Source: Porphyromonadaceae bacterium UBA7207
Lineage (GTDB): Bacteria > Bacteroidota > Bacteroidia > Bacteroidales > Muribaculaceae
DNA: 64,000 nt
Direction: 5' to 3'
Assembly (NCBI GenBank): GCA_002490635.1
Contig: DKUJ01000042.1
Span: 10,913 to 74,912 of the forward strand
Under the pieces are notes generated by a model. The model saw nothing but the letters and a program-made list of their open reading frames with translations. It was not told the DNA's origin and made no database searches. Below, piece after piece: positions 1 to 8,869 of this stretch; positions within the stretch are counted from its first letter, which is position 1; each line of letters opens with the position of its first letter. Both the position numbers and the translations under genes were made by a program.

Positions 1-112
1 AAATCAACATAAAAACTATCTAATCTGTTGGCCGGGCTATGCTTTGCGGTCCGTAACCTCCGGGACATGTGAAGCACGGCGACAACCTAATTCAATCATT
101 AATTATTTATTT

Positions 113-3100
113 ATGAGAAAGCATCTATTAGCGACTATGCTTCTGATGGCAGGAATGCCGGCTCTTGGAACTTTCCAGGCGCAGGCTGCACCCGAGCCCC
201 AGCAGCAGAGTCAGACGGTTACCACTATCACCGGTACCGTTCTTGATGAGAACAACGAGCCCGCGATTGGTGCATCGGTAGTGCAAAAAGGCGTTGCACG
301 CAATGCCGTTTCCACCGACGCATTCGGTCATTTTACATTGCGTGTGCCTGCCGGAGCCGTCCTGCAGATTAGCTATGTGGGCTACAAGTCGATGGAAGCT
401 GTAGCCACTCCCGACATGACTGTGTACCTGCAGCCCACAACTGAAATGCTCAACGAACTCGTCGCTATCGGCTACGGTTCGCAGAAGCGTGCCAACCTCA
501 CCGGCGCCGTGGCCACAGTCGATGTGGCACGCACAATGGACAGCCGCCCCGCAACCGACGTGGCAAAGGCTCTCCAGGGTGCTGTTCCCGGTCTGACCAT
601 CACCAGCGCCAACGGTAGCATCGAAGGTGCTCCCACTATCAATATCCGTGGCCTCGGCACTCTGTCCAACAGCCACAATTCGGCTCCTCTGATTGTTGTC
701 GACGGTGTGCCTGTGGAAGACATGAGCTTCCTCAACCCCGAGGACATCGAGGAAATCTCCGTGCTCAAGGATGCCGCTTCCAGCGCCATCTACGGTTCGC
801 GCGCAGCTTTCGGTGTGATTCTCATCTCCACCAAGCAGGCCGCCGTGCAGGACCGCGTGAGCGTAAGCTATACCAACAACTTCGCCTGGGGCCGTGCAAC
901 AGTGCTTCCCGAATTCCAGCCTCTGGTGCAGAACCTCGAGACCGCTCTCGACGATACCCGTATCGGCGGTGACAAGGAAGTGTTCGGTATGTACTACGAA
1001 GACGTGCTTCCCTTCGCGCGCGCATGGGCCCAGCAGCATGGCGGCAAGCAGTACACCGACATCGTGGAACTGCGACCCTTCCAGAGCTGGAGCGATGTGG
1101 GCGACTACTGGGTGTTCCCCGCAGGCACCAACAGGCTGCCCGCCGGCAACTCCGCTGTCGATCCCAACTACATAATGCAGTCCAGCCGCTACCTGAGCTA
1201 CGGCGACTGGGATATTTCCCGCACTCTTTTCCAGGCTGCTCCCTCGAGCAAGCACAACGTAAGCCTCGAAGGCACTTCCGGACGCACCAACTACCGCCTG
1301 TCCTTCGGCTACGACGCCAAGGAAGGCCTGCTCAAGCAGAATCCCGACAAGCTTCACCGCTATATGGTGAACGCCAATGTAAACACCGAAATTTTCAAAT
1401 GGTGGAAAGCCGGTGCCCGCCTGAGCTTCTCCGACCGTGAATACGAGAACCCCAACGAACAGCGCAACGCCTACCAGTACATGTGGCGCTGGCCCGGATT
1501 CTTTGAAAACTACGGCTATGTCTACGATGAGAATGGCAATCCCAAGCAGTTCCGCAATACCTCCGGTATCCGCTCCAACTCGCACATGGACAAGACCATC
1601 ACCACCATGACCCGCATGCAGGGCTACATGATTTTCAACCCCTTCAAGGGCTTTACCCTGCAGGCCGACTTCACCTACAGCCTCCGCAACCAGAACAGCG
1701 ACTCCGCAGCCGTTCCCTACAGCCTGTATCAGACATGGACTCCCGGCTCCGGCACTCTCGGCAACTACGAGCCCTACAGCCAGACCACTTCCTATGCAGC
1801 CCAGAGCAACTACCGCGACACCATGTGGACCGCCAATGTGTTCGGAACGTACGCCCACACATTCGCCGATGCCCACAACCTCAAGGTTATGCTCGGCTGG
1901 ACAGCTGAAGAAGAAGAATACCGTTATTTCTACGCAAAACGCAACGGTCTGGTCGACTACAACCTGCCTAACATCAACCTCACCAACGGCACTAACTACA
2001 CCACCAGCGGCAAGCACACCCACCGTGCCACCACAGGTTTCTTCGGCCGTATCAACTACGACTACAAGGGCATCTACCTGGTAGAGCTCAACGGTCGCTA
2101 CGACGGTTCCAGCCGCTTCCCCGCTGCCGACCAGTGGGCATTCTTCCCCTCCGGCTCGCTCGGCTACCGCTTCTCCGAGGAAAGCTACTTCGCTCCTCTG
2201 AAAAAATGGTGGAGCAACGGTAAACTCCGTGCATCCTACGGCCACATCGGCAACGAGGCCGTGGGCGACAACATGTTCCTCTCCACTGTTTCCGCCATGG
2301 CGGACTCGAAAATCTACTGGCTGAACGGCAACCAGAAACTGGTTATGTACAACATGCCTACTCTGGTATCCTCCTCGCTCACATGGGAACGCATCGTAAC
2401 CACCGACGTCGGCCTCGACCTCGGCTTCCTCGACAACTCCATCAACGTAGGCTTCGACTGGTATCAGCGCGAGACCAAAGACATGCTCGGCCCGGGCGCC
2501 AAACTGCCCGCAGTCCTCGGTGCCTCCGCCCCATACCAGAATGCAGGCGAACTCCGCACCCGCGGCTGGGAACTCTCCCTTAACTGGAACCACTCCTTCG
2601 GCGATGCCGACGTGTATGCCACATTCAACATCGGCGACGCCCGCACAAAAATCACCAAGTGGAACAACGGGGACGATCAGATCTACTCCTATCTCCCCTC
2701 GCTGGGCAACTATACCCAGGGTCAGTACTTCGGCGATATCTGGGGCTTCGAGACCGACCGCTACTTCACAATGGACGACTTCAACTTCGTGCCCGGTGCC
2801 GACGGTGCCGCAGGCAACTACGTGCTCAAGGACGGTATCCCCGACCAGACATTCCTCCAGACCGACGCTTTCCGCTACGGCCCCGGCGACATCAAGTTCA
2901 AGGACCTCAACGGCGACGGTGTGATCAACGACGGCAACCCCGACATGATCATGCTCAACGGCAAGTATTTCGTTCCCGGCGACGCAGGCTATGAGGAAGC
3001 TCTCAAGAACCCCAACCACAAGGGAGTGAACACACGCACCCTTGCCAACCATGGCGACCTCAAGGTTATCGGTAACGCAATGCCCCGCTTCGAATACTCC

Positions 3101-3676
3101 TTCCGTCTCGGCGGAGCCTGGAAAGGCTTCGACCTCGACCTCTTCTTCCAGGGCGTAGGCAAGCGCGACATGTGGGCTACCGGCTCCACCATCATTCCTA
3201 TGGCCCAGAGCGCACTCGGTACTTTCACCAACATGTCCAGCTACAACCACGTTACCTACGGTGCCGACGGCAAAATCACCGACTACCAGATCAGCGAAAG
3301 CAACACCTATCCGCGCATGTACTCCGGAGCAGGCGGTGCAGGAGCTGTCGGCAGCATCGGCAACGGCCGCTACAACTTCTATCCCCAGAGCCGCTATCTG
3401 ATGAACATGAGCTATCTGCGACTGAAGAACATAACCTTCGGTTACACCCTGCCCGTGGAACTCACCCGCAAGGCTCTCATCCAGAAAGCACGCATCTATT
3501 TCTCGGCCGACAACGTATGCTTCCTCCACAATGGCGCAGGCAAATACCAGCTCGACCCCGAAATGTCAACCGCCTCCGGCAGCTCCGTCCAGGGCTATAA
3601 CGACGGCAACGGCACTTTCGGCCGCACAATTCCTCTGCAGCGCACATTCTCCTTCGGCGTTCAGGTTACTCTCTAA
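113..3676 (+). CDS. SusC/RagA-type TonB-linked outer membrane protein
   Basis: TonB-dependent outer-membrane transporter that would import glycan oligomers (or another large nutrient) together with the SusD-like lipoprotein that follows. The product is 1187 aa. A signal peptide ends near AQA at residue 25. A carboxypeptidase-regulatory-like beta domain spans about 39-106. The SusC hallmark GYGSQKRANLTGAV introduces the plug near residue 120, and the rest is the beta barrel, ending in the aromatic/aliphatic C-terminus FSFGVQVTL. I chose ATG 113 because it gives a clean signal peptide; an upstream TTG at 44 would add a non-signal extension. The SusD gene follows after 15 nt. Substrate cannot be told: no adjacent glycoside hydrolase or regulator lies in the window, and any upstream partner is outside it. 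Confidence 0.96.
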   Translation: MRKHLLATMLLMAGMPALGTFQAQAAPEPQQQSQTVTTITGTVLDENNEPAIGASVVQKGVARNAVSTDAFGHFTLRVPAGAVLQISYVGYKSMEAVATPDMTVYLQPTTEMLNELVAIGYGSQKRANLTGAVATVDVARTMDSRPATDVAKALQGAVPGLTITSANGSIEGAPTINIRGLGTLSNSHNSAPLIVVDGVPVEDMSFLNPEDIEEISVLKDAASSAIYGSRAAFGVILISTKQAAVQDRVSVSYTNNFAWGRATVLPEFQPLVQNLETALDDTRIGGDKEVFGMYYEDVLPFARAWAQQHGGKQYTDIVELRPFQSWSDVGDYWVFPAGTNRLPAGNSAVDPNYIMQSSRYLSYGDWDISRTLFQAAPSSKHNVSLEGTSGRTNYRLSFGYDAKEGLLKQNPDKLHRYMVNANVNTEIFKWWKAGARLSFSDREYENPNEQRNAYQYMWRWPGFFENYGYVYDENGNPKQFRNTSGIRSNSHMDKTITTMTRMQGYMIFNPFKGFTLQADFTYSLRNQNSDSAAVPYSLYQTWTPGSGTLGNYEPYSQTTSYAAQSNYRDTMWTANVFGTYAHTFADAHNLKVMLGWTAEEEEYRYFYAKRNGLVDYNLPNINLTNGTNYTTSGKHTHRATTGFFGRINYDYKGIYLVELNGRYDGSSRFPAADQWAFFPSGSLGYRFSEESYFAPLKKWWSNGKLRASYGHIGNEAVGDNMFLSTVSAMADSKIYWLNGNQKLVMYNMPTLVSSSLTWERIVTTDVGLDLGFLDNSINVGFDWYQRETKDMLGPGAKLPAVLGASAPYQNAGELRTRGWELSLNWNHSFGDADVYATFNIGDARTKITKWNNGDDQIYSYLPSLGNYTQGQYFGDIWGFETDRYFTMDDFNFVPGADGAAGNYVLKDGIPDQTFLQTDAFRYGPGDIKFKDLNGDGVINDGNPDMIMLNGKYFVPGDAGYEEALKNPNHKGVNTRTLANHGDLKVIGNAMPRFEYSFRLGGAWKGFDLDLFFQGVGKRDMWATGSTIIPMAQSALGTFTNMSSYNHVTYGADGKITDYQISESNTYPRMYSGAGGAGAVGSIGNGRYNFYPQSRYLMNMSYLRLKNITFGYTLPVELTRKALIQKARIYFSADNVCFLHNGAGKYQLDPEMSTASGSSVQGYNDGNGTFGRTIPLQRTFSFGVQVTL

Positions 3677-3691
3677 TCACTCAAGCACAAT

Positions 3692-5407
3692 ATGAAAAAA
3701 ATATATTTCATCGGCGCGCTCGCTCTGGCTGGAATGTCGCTTGCAGGTTGCAACGACTTCCTGAACGACAACCGCTTCCCGCTATCGGACCAGATCGAAA
3801 ATCCTATGTTCTGGAACAACGGCATGAACGTGGAGAACCAGATAAACACATTCTACAACGACTTCCTCGGCTACGGCAACGGTACCGGTAGCGGCGACTT
3901 CTACTTCAAGACTCTCAACGACGACCAGTGCGGACGCCGCGAGTTCACCGACTGGACATTCGTGACCGTACCCTCGTCGTCGGGCTCGTGGAATGATCCT
4001 TACGAGGAAATCCGCCGTGCCAATATCGTAATCGGCGGCCTCGCCAACAGTACCCTCCCCGCTTCAGAACGCGACAACTATATGGGGCAGGCCCGTCTCT
4101 ACCGTGCCAAAGGCTATTTCGACCTCGTGCGCCGCTATGGCGATGTGCCCCTGGTGGAAAAGGCTCTCGACCCTGCTGAAGAAGCGGCTCTCTTCGGCCC
4201 GCGCACTCCCCGCGCAGAGGTGATGGACTTCATCCTCGAAGACCTCAAATACGCCGCAAGCAACATCTCCGACCAGAAGAACGCCAACAAATTCAGTTCC
4301 GACCTGGCGAACGCCATGATTGTGGAAGTCGGCATCTACGAAGGTGCCTATGCCAAGTACCACCTCAACGACGCCGCGCGTTCCAAGCAGTACTACGGCG
4401 AAGCCATCACCGCCGGTGAGGCCATCGCCGGACGCTACCCGATCTGCGCCGACTACACCAGCCTCTACAAGAGCCTCCGCACCGACGGCGGCGGCTACAC
4501 AGCCCTGGAGAAGAATCCTGAAATCATTTTCATGAAAGCCTACGAGCAGGGTGTGTTCATGCACTCCATCGTGGACTACTCCAGCGCTTCCGACGGTATC
4601 GCCGGTCTCACCAAGGACGCTTTCGACAGCTACCTCTTCATCGACGGACGCCCCGCAGCGACCACAACCCTCGACAAGACCGATGCCGGTGTTGCCGATG
4701 GCGACGCTGCCCTCAGCATCCAGGGTCTGCTTGATGTCCGCGACCAGCGTCTGGCAATGACCACCTATCCCAACGTGTTCTATCCCGGTATGACATGGAC
4801 CGGCCCCAACACCGCCGCCATGTACTCGCAGACAGGCTACGGTGTGGCCAAGTTCGACAACTGGACATTCTCCGCCAACGACGCCCAGACCGCAAACCGC
4901 GGTTACAACTGCTGCCCCCTCTACTGGGGTGCACGCCTCTATCTGGGTATCGCCGAGGCCAAGGCTGAAAACGGAACCCTCACCGATGCCGACGTGGCCA
5001 AATACATCAAGCCTCTGTGGAATCGCGCAGGTATCGACACCAGCAACCTCAACCTGGCATGGCTCGCCAACATGAACGACCCCGCAAACGACATGGGCGT
5101 TTCCTCCCTCATCTGGGAAATCCGCCGCTGCCGCCGCTGCGAGCTCATCATGGACGACAACATCCGCTACTGGGACCTCGTGCGCTGGCATCAGCTCGAC
5201 AAACTCGACACCACCAAGAACCCCGACATCGTTCTGGGTGCCAACATCGCCAACGCTCCCGTTGCTTACGACAATGTGGTAGGCAACTACATCAACTGCT
5301 CGTACGGCCGCACCCGCAAGTTCGAGGACAAGTACTATCTCTATCCTGTGCCCGGCGATCAGCTTGATCTCAACGAAAAACTGACACAGAATCCCGGCTG
5401 GAAATAA
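3692..5407 (+). CDS. SusD/RagB-type nutrient-binding lipoprotein
   Basis: Surface glycan-binding lipoprotein that caps the SusC-like barrel. The product is 571 aa with a lipobox MSLAGC (Cys20) and the SusD opening NDFLND right after it. The middle of the protein is helical (TPR-like) with the typical RRANIVIGGLANS and QARLYRAKGYFDLVRRYGDV stretches. The C-terminus has the usual RRCELIMDDNIRYWDLVRW and a closing LNEKLTQNPGW. Length matches the family. It lies 15 nt behind the susC-like gene and is followed directly by a strong palindromic terminator, so the pair forms the end of an operon. Binding specificity is not predictable from this sequence. Confidence 0.96.
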   Translation: MKKIYFIGALALAGMSLAGCNDFLNDNRFPLSDQIENPMFWNNGMNVENQINTFYNDFLGYGNGTGSGDFYFKTLNDDQCGRREFTDWTFVTVPSSSGSWNDPYEEIRRANIVIGGLANSTLPASERDNYMGQARLYRAKGYFDLVRRYGDVPLVEKALDPAEEAALFGPRTPRAEVMDFILEDLKYAASNISDQKNANKFSSDLANAMIVEVGIYEGAYAKYHLNDAARSKQYYGEAITAGEAIAGRYPICADYTSLYKSLRTDGGGYTALEKNPEIIFMKAYEQGVFMHSIVDYSSASDGIAGLTKDAFDSYLFIDGRPAATTTLDKTDAGVADGDAALSIQGLLDVRDQRLAMTTYPNVFYPGMTWTGPNTAAMYSQTGYGVAKFDNWTFSANDAQTANRGYNCCPLYWGARLYLGIAEAKAENGTLTDADVAKYIKPLWNRAGIDTSNLNLAWLANMNDPANDMGVSSLIWEIRRCRRCELIMDDNIRYWDLVRWHQLDKLDTTKNPDIVLGANIANAPVAYDNVVGNYINCSYGRTRKFEDKYYLYPVPGDQLDLNEKLTQNPGWK

Positions 5408-5420
5408 TCCGGTACCGACC

Positions 5421-5465
5421 GCCAATAAAAAGGCCGCGCCATTATGGCGCGGCCTTTTTATTGGC
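5421..5465 (+). terminator. Perfect 45-nt palindromic terminator after susD
   Basis: Arms 5421-5442 and 5444-5465 are perfect 22-bp inverted complements around a single base, with a GC core (GGCCGCGCCAT) flanked by A5 on the left and T5 on the right. It lies 14 nt after the SusD-like stop codon. Being symmetric, it could stop transcription from either strand. Confidence 0.93.
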
Positions 5466-5576
5466 ATATGATATTTCAGAGTTCATGACCGCTTCAGGAA
5501 TAACCTGACCGGGCTGTGTTAAAACTGAAGTGACATCTTTATGCACTATAGAGCAATTTGCGGTGTGGCTTCGCTC

Positions 5577-5816
5577 GTACGAACAGAAAGAGTCGGAGAC
5601 TCATAACTTGAGGAAACCCCATCTTTACGAAGCGGAGCGGAGTTAGGTGGGGTAAAACGATGAAATACAAGAAAATAGGTCGGAGACCTTGCACTGCCGC
5701 GAAGGTGCAAGGTCTCCGGCCTAAACTGTTGATTACACATAGATTACCCCATCTAACTCCGCTTCGCTTCGTAAAGATGGGGTTTCCACAGGTGAAGCAT
5801 CTCCGATGCTTTTTTG
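5577..5816. repeat. Non-coding nested palindromic element
   Basis: The 558-bp gap between the SusD-like gene and dnaK has no convincing gene but is highly structured. Outer arms 5614-5655 and 5744-5785 (42 nt each) are inverted complements with two mismatches. At the centre is a separate hairpin, 5677-5694 against 5705-5722, with an 18-bp stem (one G:U) and 10-nt loop. Beyond the outer arms the similarity continues imperfectly and each side ends in a small hairpin (5590-5602 and 5797-5809); the right one is followed by T6. ORFs crossing it on both strands encode near-identical peptides because of the symmetry and are not genes. It could be a MITE-like or REP-like mobile repeat, or a structured RNA. 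Nothing in the window encodes a transposase. Confidence 0.75.
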
Positions 5817-5910
5817 AGAGTGGTGGTTTTGGTGCTGATAAAGCGAGGCGCTGCACCGGAAACCTTATTATGACGCAGAAGTCAAGATGACTTCATGGAG
5901 TAGATAATAT

Positions 5911-5945
5911 AAATGGAGCGTAACCGGCGGGGCTACGCTCCATTT
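5911..5945 (-). terminator. Terminator downstream of dnaK
   Basis: A 12-bp perfect stem (5911-5922 with 5934-5945) of sequence AAATGGAGCGTA sits 20 nt beyond the dnaK stop codon. On the minus strand the GC-rich stem is followed by T/A-rich sequence, consistent with the end of the dnaK transcript. On the plus strand it also ends in TTTT. Confidence 0.8.
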
Positions 5946-5965
5946 TATTGTATCTGGTGTAGTGG

Positions 5966-7879
5966 TTATTTCACTTCCTCGAAGTCGACGTCGGTCACGT
6001 GGTCGTCGCCCTGGTTGCCTGCGGAGGCTCCGGGGTTGGCATATCCCTGAGCGCCGCCGGCAGCCTGCTGTGCCTGTGCCTGGGCGTTGAGTATGTCCTG
6101 CTGTGCGGCTCCGAAGGTGCGTTCGATGTCTTTGATTGCAGCTTCGATGCCTGCGAGGTCGGAGTTCTTGTGTGCTTCCTTGAGTTTGGCAACTGCCTCC
6201 TGGATGGGAGCGCGCTTGTCGGCGGGAATCTTGTCGCCGAGTTCCTCGAGCTGTTTCTCGGTCTGGTGGATGATGGCCTCGGCCTGGTTCATCTTGTCGA
6301 TTCGTTCCTTCTCTTTGGCGTCGGATGCGGCGTTGGCGGCAGCTTCGTCTTTCATGCGCTTGATTTCCTCTTCGGTGAGGCCGCTGGAAGCTTCGATGCG
6401 GATGCTCTGTTCCTTGCCGGTGGCTTTGTCCTTTGCGGAAACGTTGAGGATGCCGTTGGCGTCGATCATGAAGGTCACTTCAATCTGAGGGATGCCTCGG
6501 GGCGCGGGAGCGATTCCGTCGAGGTGGAACTTGCCGAGGAGTTTGTCGTCCTTCGCAAGGGGGCGTTCGCCCTGGAGAACGTTGATTTCGACAGAAGGCT
6601 GGTTGTCGGCGGCTGTCGAGAATGTCTCGCTCTTGGTGGTGGGGATGGTGGTGTTGGCGGGGATGAGGGTAGTCATTACACCTCCCAGAGTCTCGATGCC
6701 CACGCTCAGAGGAACTACGTCGAGCAGAAGCACGTCTTTAACGTCGCCGGAGAGCACACCGCCCTGGATGGCGGCGCCGATGGCAACGACTTCGTCGGGG
6801 TTCACGCCTTTGGAAGGTGCTTTGCCGAAGAATTTCTCTACAATCTGCTGCACGGCGGGAATACGGGTGGAGCCGCCTACGAGGATTACTTCGTCGATGT
6901 CGGAGGCTGTGAGGCCGGCGTCGCGGAGAGCGTCTTCGCAAGGTTTCACTGTTGCCTGGATGAGCTTGTCGGCCAGCTGTTCGAATCTGGCGCGTGTCAG
7001 CTCTTTCACCAGGTGCTTGGGTCCGGTTGCGGTAGCGGTGATGTAGGGCAGGTTGATTTCTGTTCTGGTTACGCTGGAAAGTTCTATCTTGGCTTTCTCG
7101 GCAGCTTCTTTGAGGCGCTGGAGAGCCATGGCGTCCTTTCGCAGGTCCACGCCTTCGTCCTTGAGGAACTCGTCGGCGAGCCAGTCGATGATCACGTGGT
7201 CGAAGTCGTCGCCGCCCAGGTGGGTGTCGCCGTTGGTGGATTTAACTTCGAATACGCCGTCGCCAAGTTCGAGGATGGAGATATCGAATGTGCCGCCGCC
7301 GAGGTCGAACACGGCAATCTTGCGGTCCTTGTTGCTCTTGTCCAGTCCGTAGGCCAGTGCGGCTGCTGTAGGTTCGTTAACGATTCGGCGCACGTTCAGG
7401 CCTGCGATTTCGCCGGCTTCCTTGGTGGCCTGGCGCTGTGAGTCGTTGAAGTAGGCGGGAACGGTGATTACGGCATCGGTCACGGTCTGTCCGAGGTAGT
7501 CTTCGGCAGTTTTCTTCATTTTCTGAAGAATCATTGCGGAGATTTCCTGGGGAGTGTATTCGCGACCGTCGATGTCGATGCGGGGAGTGTTGTTGTCGCC
7601 GCGGACAACCTTATAAGGAACGCGTTCAATTTCTGAGAGAACCTGGTCGTAGGTTTCGCCCATGAAGCGTTTGATGGAGTAGATGGTGCGTTTGGGGTTG
7701 GTGATGGCCTGGCGTTTGGCGGGGTCGCCGACCGCGCGTTCGCCTCCGTCGACGAAAGCCACCACGGAAGGAGTGGTGCGTTTGCCTTCGTTGTTGGGTA
7801 TTACTTCGGGCGCGTTGCCCTCGAGCACTGCCACACAGGAGTTGGTGGTTCCTAAGTCAATACCGATGATTTTTCCCAT
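5966..7879 (-). CDS. dnaK: Chaperone DnaK (Hsp70)
   Basis: ATP-dependent cytosolic chaperone that binds exposed hydrophobic segments with DnaJ and GrpE. The product is 637 aa, the normal length. The phosphate-1 motif [16 protein letters not shown] opens the protein, and [16 protein letters not shown] and [11 protein letters not shown] complete the ATPase site. The interdomain linker [16 protein letters not shown] precedes the beta substrate-binding domain. The C-terminal lid ends in a Q/A/G-rich tail and the conserved acidic TDVDFEEVK. It is monocistronic here: dnaJ and grpE are not adjacent. I see no Bacteroidota -7 box close upstream and no CIRCE-like repeat. Confidence 0.98.
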   Translation of the reverse strand: MGKIIGIDLGTTNSCVAVLEGNAPEVIPNNEGKRTTPSVVAFVDGGERAVGDPAKRQAITNPKRTIYSIKRFMGETYDQVLSEIERVPYKVVRGDNNTPRIDIDGREYTPQEISAMILQKMKKTAEDYLGQTVTDAVITVPAYFNDSQRQATKEAGEIAGLNVRRIVNEPTAAALAYGLDKSNKDRKIAVFDLGGGTFDISILELGDGVFEVKSTNGDTHLGGDDFDHVIIDWLADEFLKDEGVDLRKDAMALQRLKEAAEKAKIELSSVTRTEINLPYITATATGPKHLVKELTRARFEQLADKLIQATVKPCEDALRDAGLTASDIDEVILVGGSTRIPAVQQIVEKFFGKAPSKGVNPDEVVAIGAAIQGGVLSGDVKDVLLLDVVPLSVGIETLGGVMTTLIPANTTIPTTKSETFSTAADNQPSVEINVLQGERPLAKDDKLLGKFHLDGIAPAPRGIPQIEVTFMIDANGILNVSAKDKATGKEQSIRIEASSGLTEEEIKRMKDEAAANAASDAKEKERIDKMNQAEAIIHQTEKQLEELGDKIPADKRAPIQEAVAKLKEAHKNSDLAGIEAAIKDIERTFGAAQQDILNAQAQAQQAAGGAQGYANPGASAGNQGDDHVTDVDFEEVK

Positions 7880-8078
7880 GATATGTATGTTTTTTATGTT
7901 TTGTTATATTCGGTTTCGTTACTGTTTACGCTTCAGTTTTAACAAACGGCGTGCCAAAAATGTTTTGTGCCTCCGGCGGTCTGCCGCGCCGTGTCGGACT
8001 GCCAAAGTGGCAGTGCCGTGCGGATTTGTGCCTGAACTGAATGTTGTAGCCGAAAATTCCTCAAATGACCTCTTTTTA

Positions 8079-8108
8079 TTGCAAATAAACGTTGATTTGC
8101 TATTTTTG
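8079..8108 (+). promoter_or_regulatory. Bacteroidota-type promoter for the first HTH gene
   Basis: TTG (8079-8081), a 19-nt spacer and TATTTTTG (8101-8108) match the TTTG/TAnnTTTG consensus of the Bacteroidota primary sigma factor. Transcription would start near 8113, giving a leader of about 20 nt before ATG 8135. The rest of the 255-bp gap between dnaK and this gene shows no other feature I can support. Confidence 0.7.
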
Positions 8109-8134
8109 CGTATCTGTAATGTCTTGAATAAAAG

Positions 8135-8410
8135 ATGAACGATTCCGTAGCCGACAAAGAGCATCCGGAGGCGCCCTTCCACGTAGGGCGCCATATAAAG
8201 CATTACATGGAGGCCAACAATTATTCGGCTGCATGGCTTGCCTCCCGGCTGTTCTGTGACAGAACGAATGTATATAAGGTTTATTCGCGCCGGGGAGTGG
8301 ATTCCGAAATGCTGTTCAGGATATCGGTTTTTCTCCGTCATGACTTTTTTGCCGATTATTCTCATGCTTTCATGAGGATAAAATCGCGAGGAGGCGGTAT
8401 GTCTGTATAA
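8135..8410 (+). CDS. Small HTH (XRE-like) DNA-binding protein, paralogue 1
   Basis: Protein of 91 aa that looks like a minimal lambda-repressor-type helix-turn-helix regulator. The segment AAWLASRLFCDRTNVYKVYS reads as the HTH (recognition helix around CDRTNVYK), followed by SEMLFRISVFLRHDFFADYS. There is no second domain or signal peptide. The neighbour at 8452 is a clear paralogue sharing the pattern AWLA-R--CDRTN-YK----D---L-RIS--L-HDFF--YS. It has its own promoter. Target and effector are unknown; a HTH role is inferred from helix pattern only. It could regulate the pair itself or the ROK kinase downstream. Confidence 0.75.
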   Translation: MNDSVADKEHPEAPFHVGRHIKHYMEANNYSAAWLASRLFCDRTNVYKVYSRRGVDSEMLFRISVFLRHDFFADYSHAFMRIKSRGGGMSV

Positions 8411-8451
8411 AGCGGAGTGTTATTCCGCAGGGACAAAACGCACACAAACCA

Positions 8452-8760
8452 ATGAAAACACAGAAAACGAACGCAGAACATCAGACGCAGTCTCTCTCCG
8501 AAGTGTTGCCGGGCATAGGCGATGAGATACGGAAAGTCCTTGCCCGCAAACATCTTTCCGGAGCATGGCTTGCCGTACGCATCGGTTGCGACCGCACCAA
8601 TATCTATAAGATACTCCGCAAGAAAAGCATCGACACAAGTCTGCTGCTGCGTATCAGCGTGATACTCGACCACGATTTCTTCGGTCTCTATTCCCGTGAG
8701 TTCAAGCACTCGGCCGGAGATTCCGCAGGCAGCGCCGGATTGGATGAGAATGCCCGATAA
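8452..8760 (+). CDS. Small HTH (XRE-like) DNA-binding protein, paralogue 2
   Basis: Protein of 102 aa, paralogous to the product at 8135. The shared block GAWLAVRIGCDRTNIYKILR plus LLLRISVILDHDFFGLYSREF is the probable helix-turn-helix and dimer helices. It differs by a longer polar N-terminus and a Ser/Gly/Ala-rich tail. It follows paralogue 1 by 41 nt with no visible promoter or terminator between, so the two are probably co-transcribed. Its stop codon lies inside a tandem duplication of TGCCCGATAA. Function beyond DNA binding is not supported by the sequence. Confidence 0.75.
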   Translation: MKTQKTNAEHQTQSLSEVLPGIGDEIRKVLARKHLSGAWLAVRIGCDRTNIYKILRKKSIDTSLLLRISVILDHDFFGLYSREFKHSAGDSAGSAGLDENAR

Positions 8761-8771
8761 TGCCCGATAAT
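8752..8771 (+). repeat. Tandem 10-bp duplication at a stop codon
   Basis: TGCCCGATAA occurs twice head to tail. The first copy carries the TAA stop of the second HTH gene; the second copy is just outside it. This looks like replication slippage. Confidence 0.8.
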
Positions 8772-8803
8772 GGCGTTTTTAGCATTTTTTGGATTGGCGA
8801 CGC

Positions 8804-8833
8804 TTGCCGCTCCGTGTAAAATCTGTAATTTTG
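8804..8833 (+). promoter_or_regulatory. Promoter of the ROK kinase gene
   Basis: TTG (8804-8806), a 19-nt spacer and TAATTTTG (8826-8833) fit the Bacteroidota consensus. The predicted start near 8838 leaves a leader of about 30 nt before ATG 8870, so the kinase need not depend on read-through from the HTH pair. Confidence 0.75.
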
Positions 8834-8869
8834 GGGCAATTCAAACCCAAACAGTCAAGTAACCGTACC

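Noticed and set aside
1..112. Riboswitch or regulator gene upstream of the SusC-like gene
   Set aside because: Only 112 nt are available; no B12-box-like or other aptamer motif and no coding sequence is visible.
128..3529. A 1133-codon open frame antisense to the SusC-like gene, and similar long antisense frames opposite dnaK, metK, purA, htpG, uvrB, gpmI and others
   Set aside because: They arise from GC-rich codon bias of the real gene on the other strand: no family motifs, low-complexity V/G/H-rich composition, no promoter or start context.
5539..5890. Short ORFs on both strands in the gap between the SusD-like gene and dnaK
   Set aside because: They encode near-identical peptides on opposite strands because of the palindrome; no start context or known motif supports translation.
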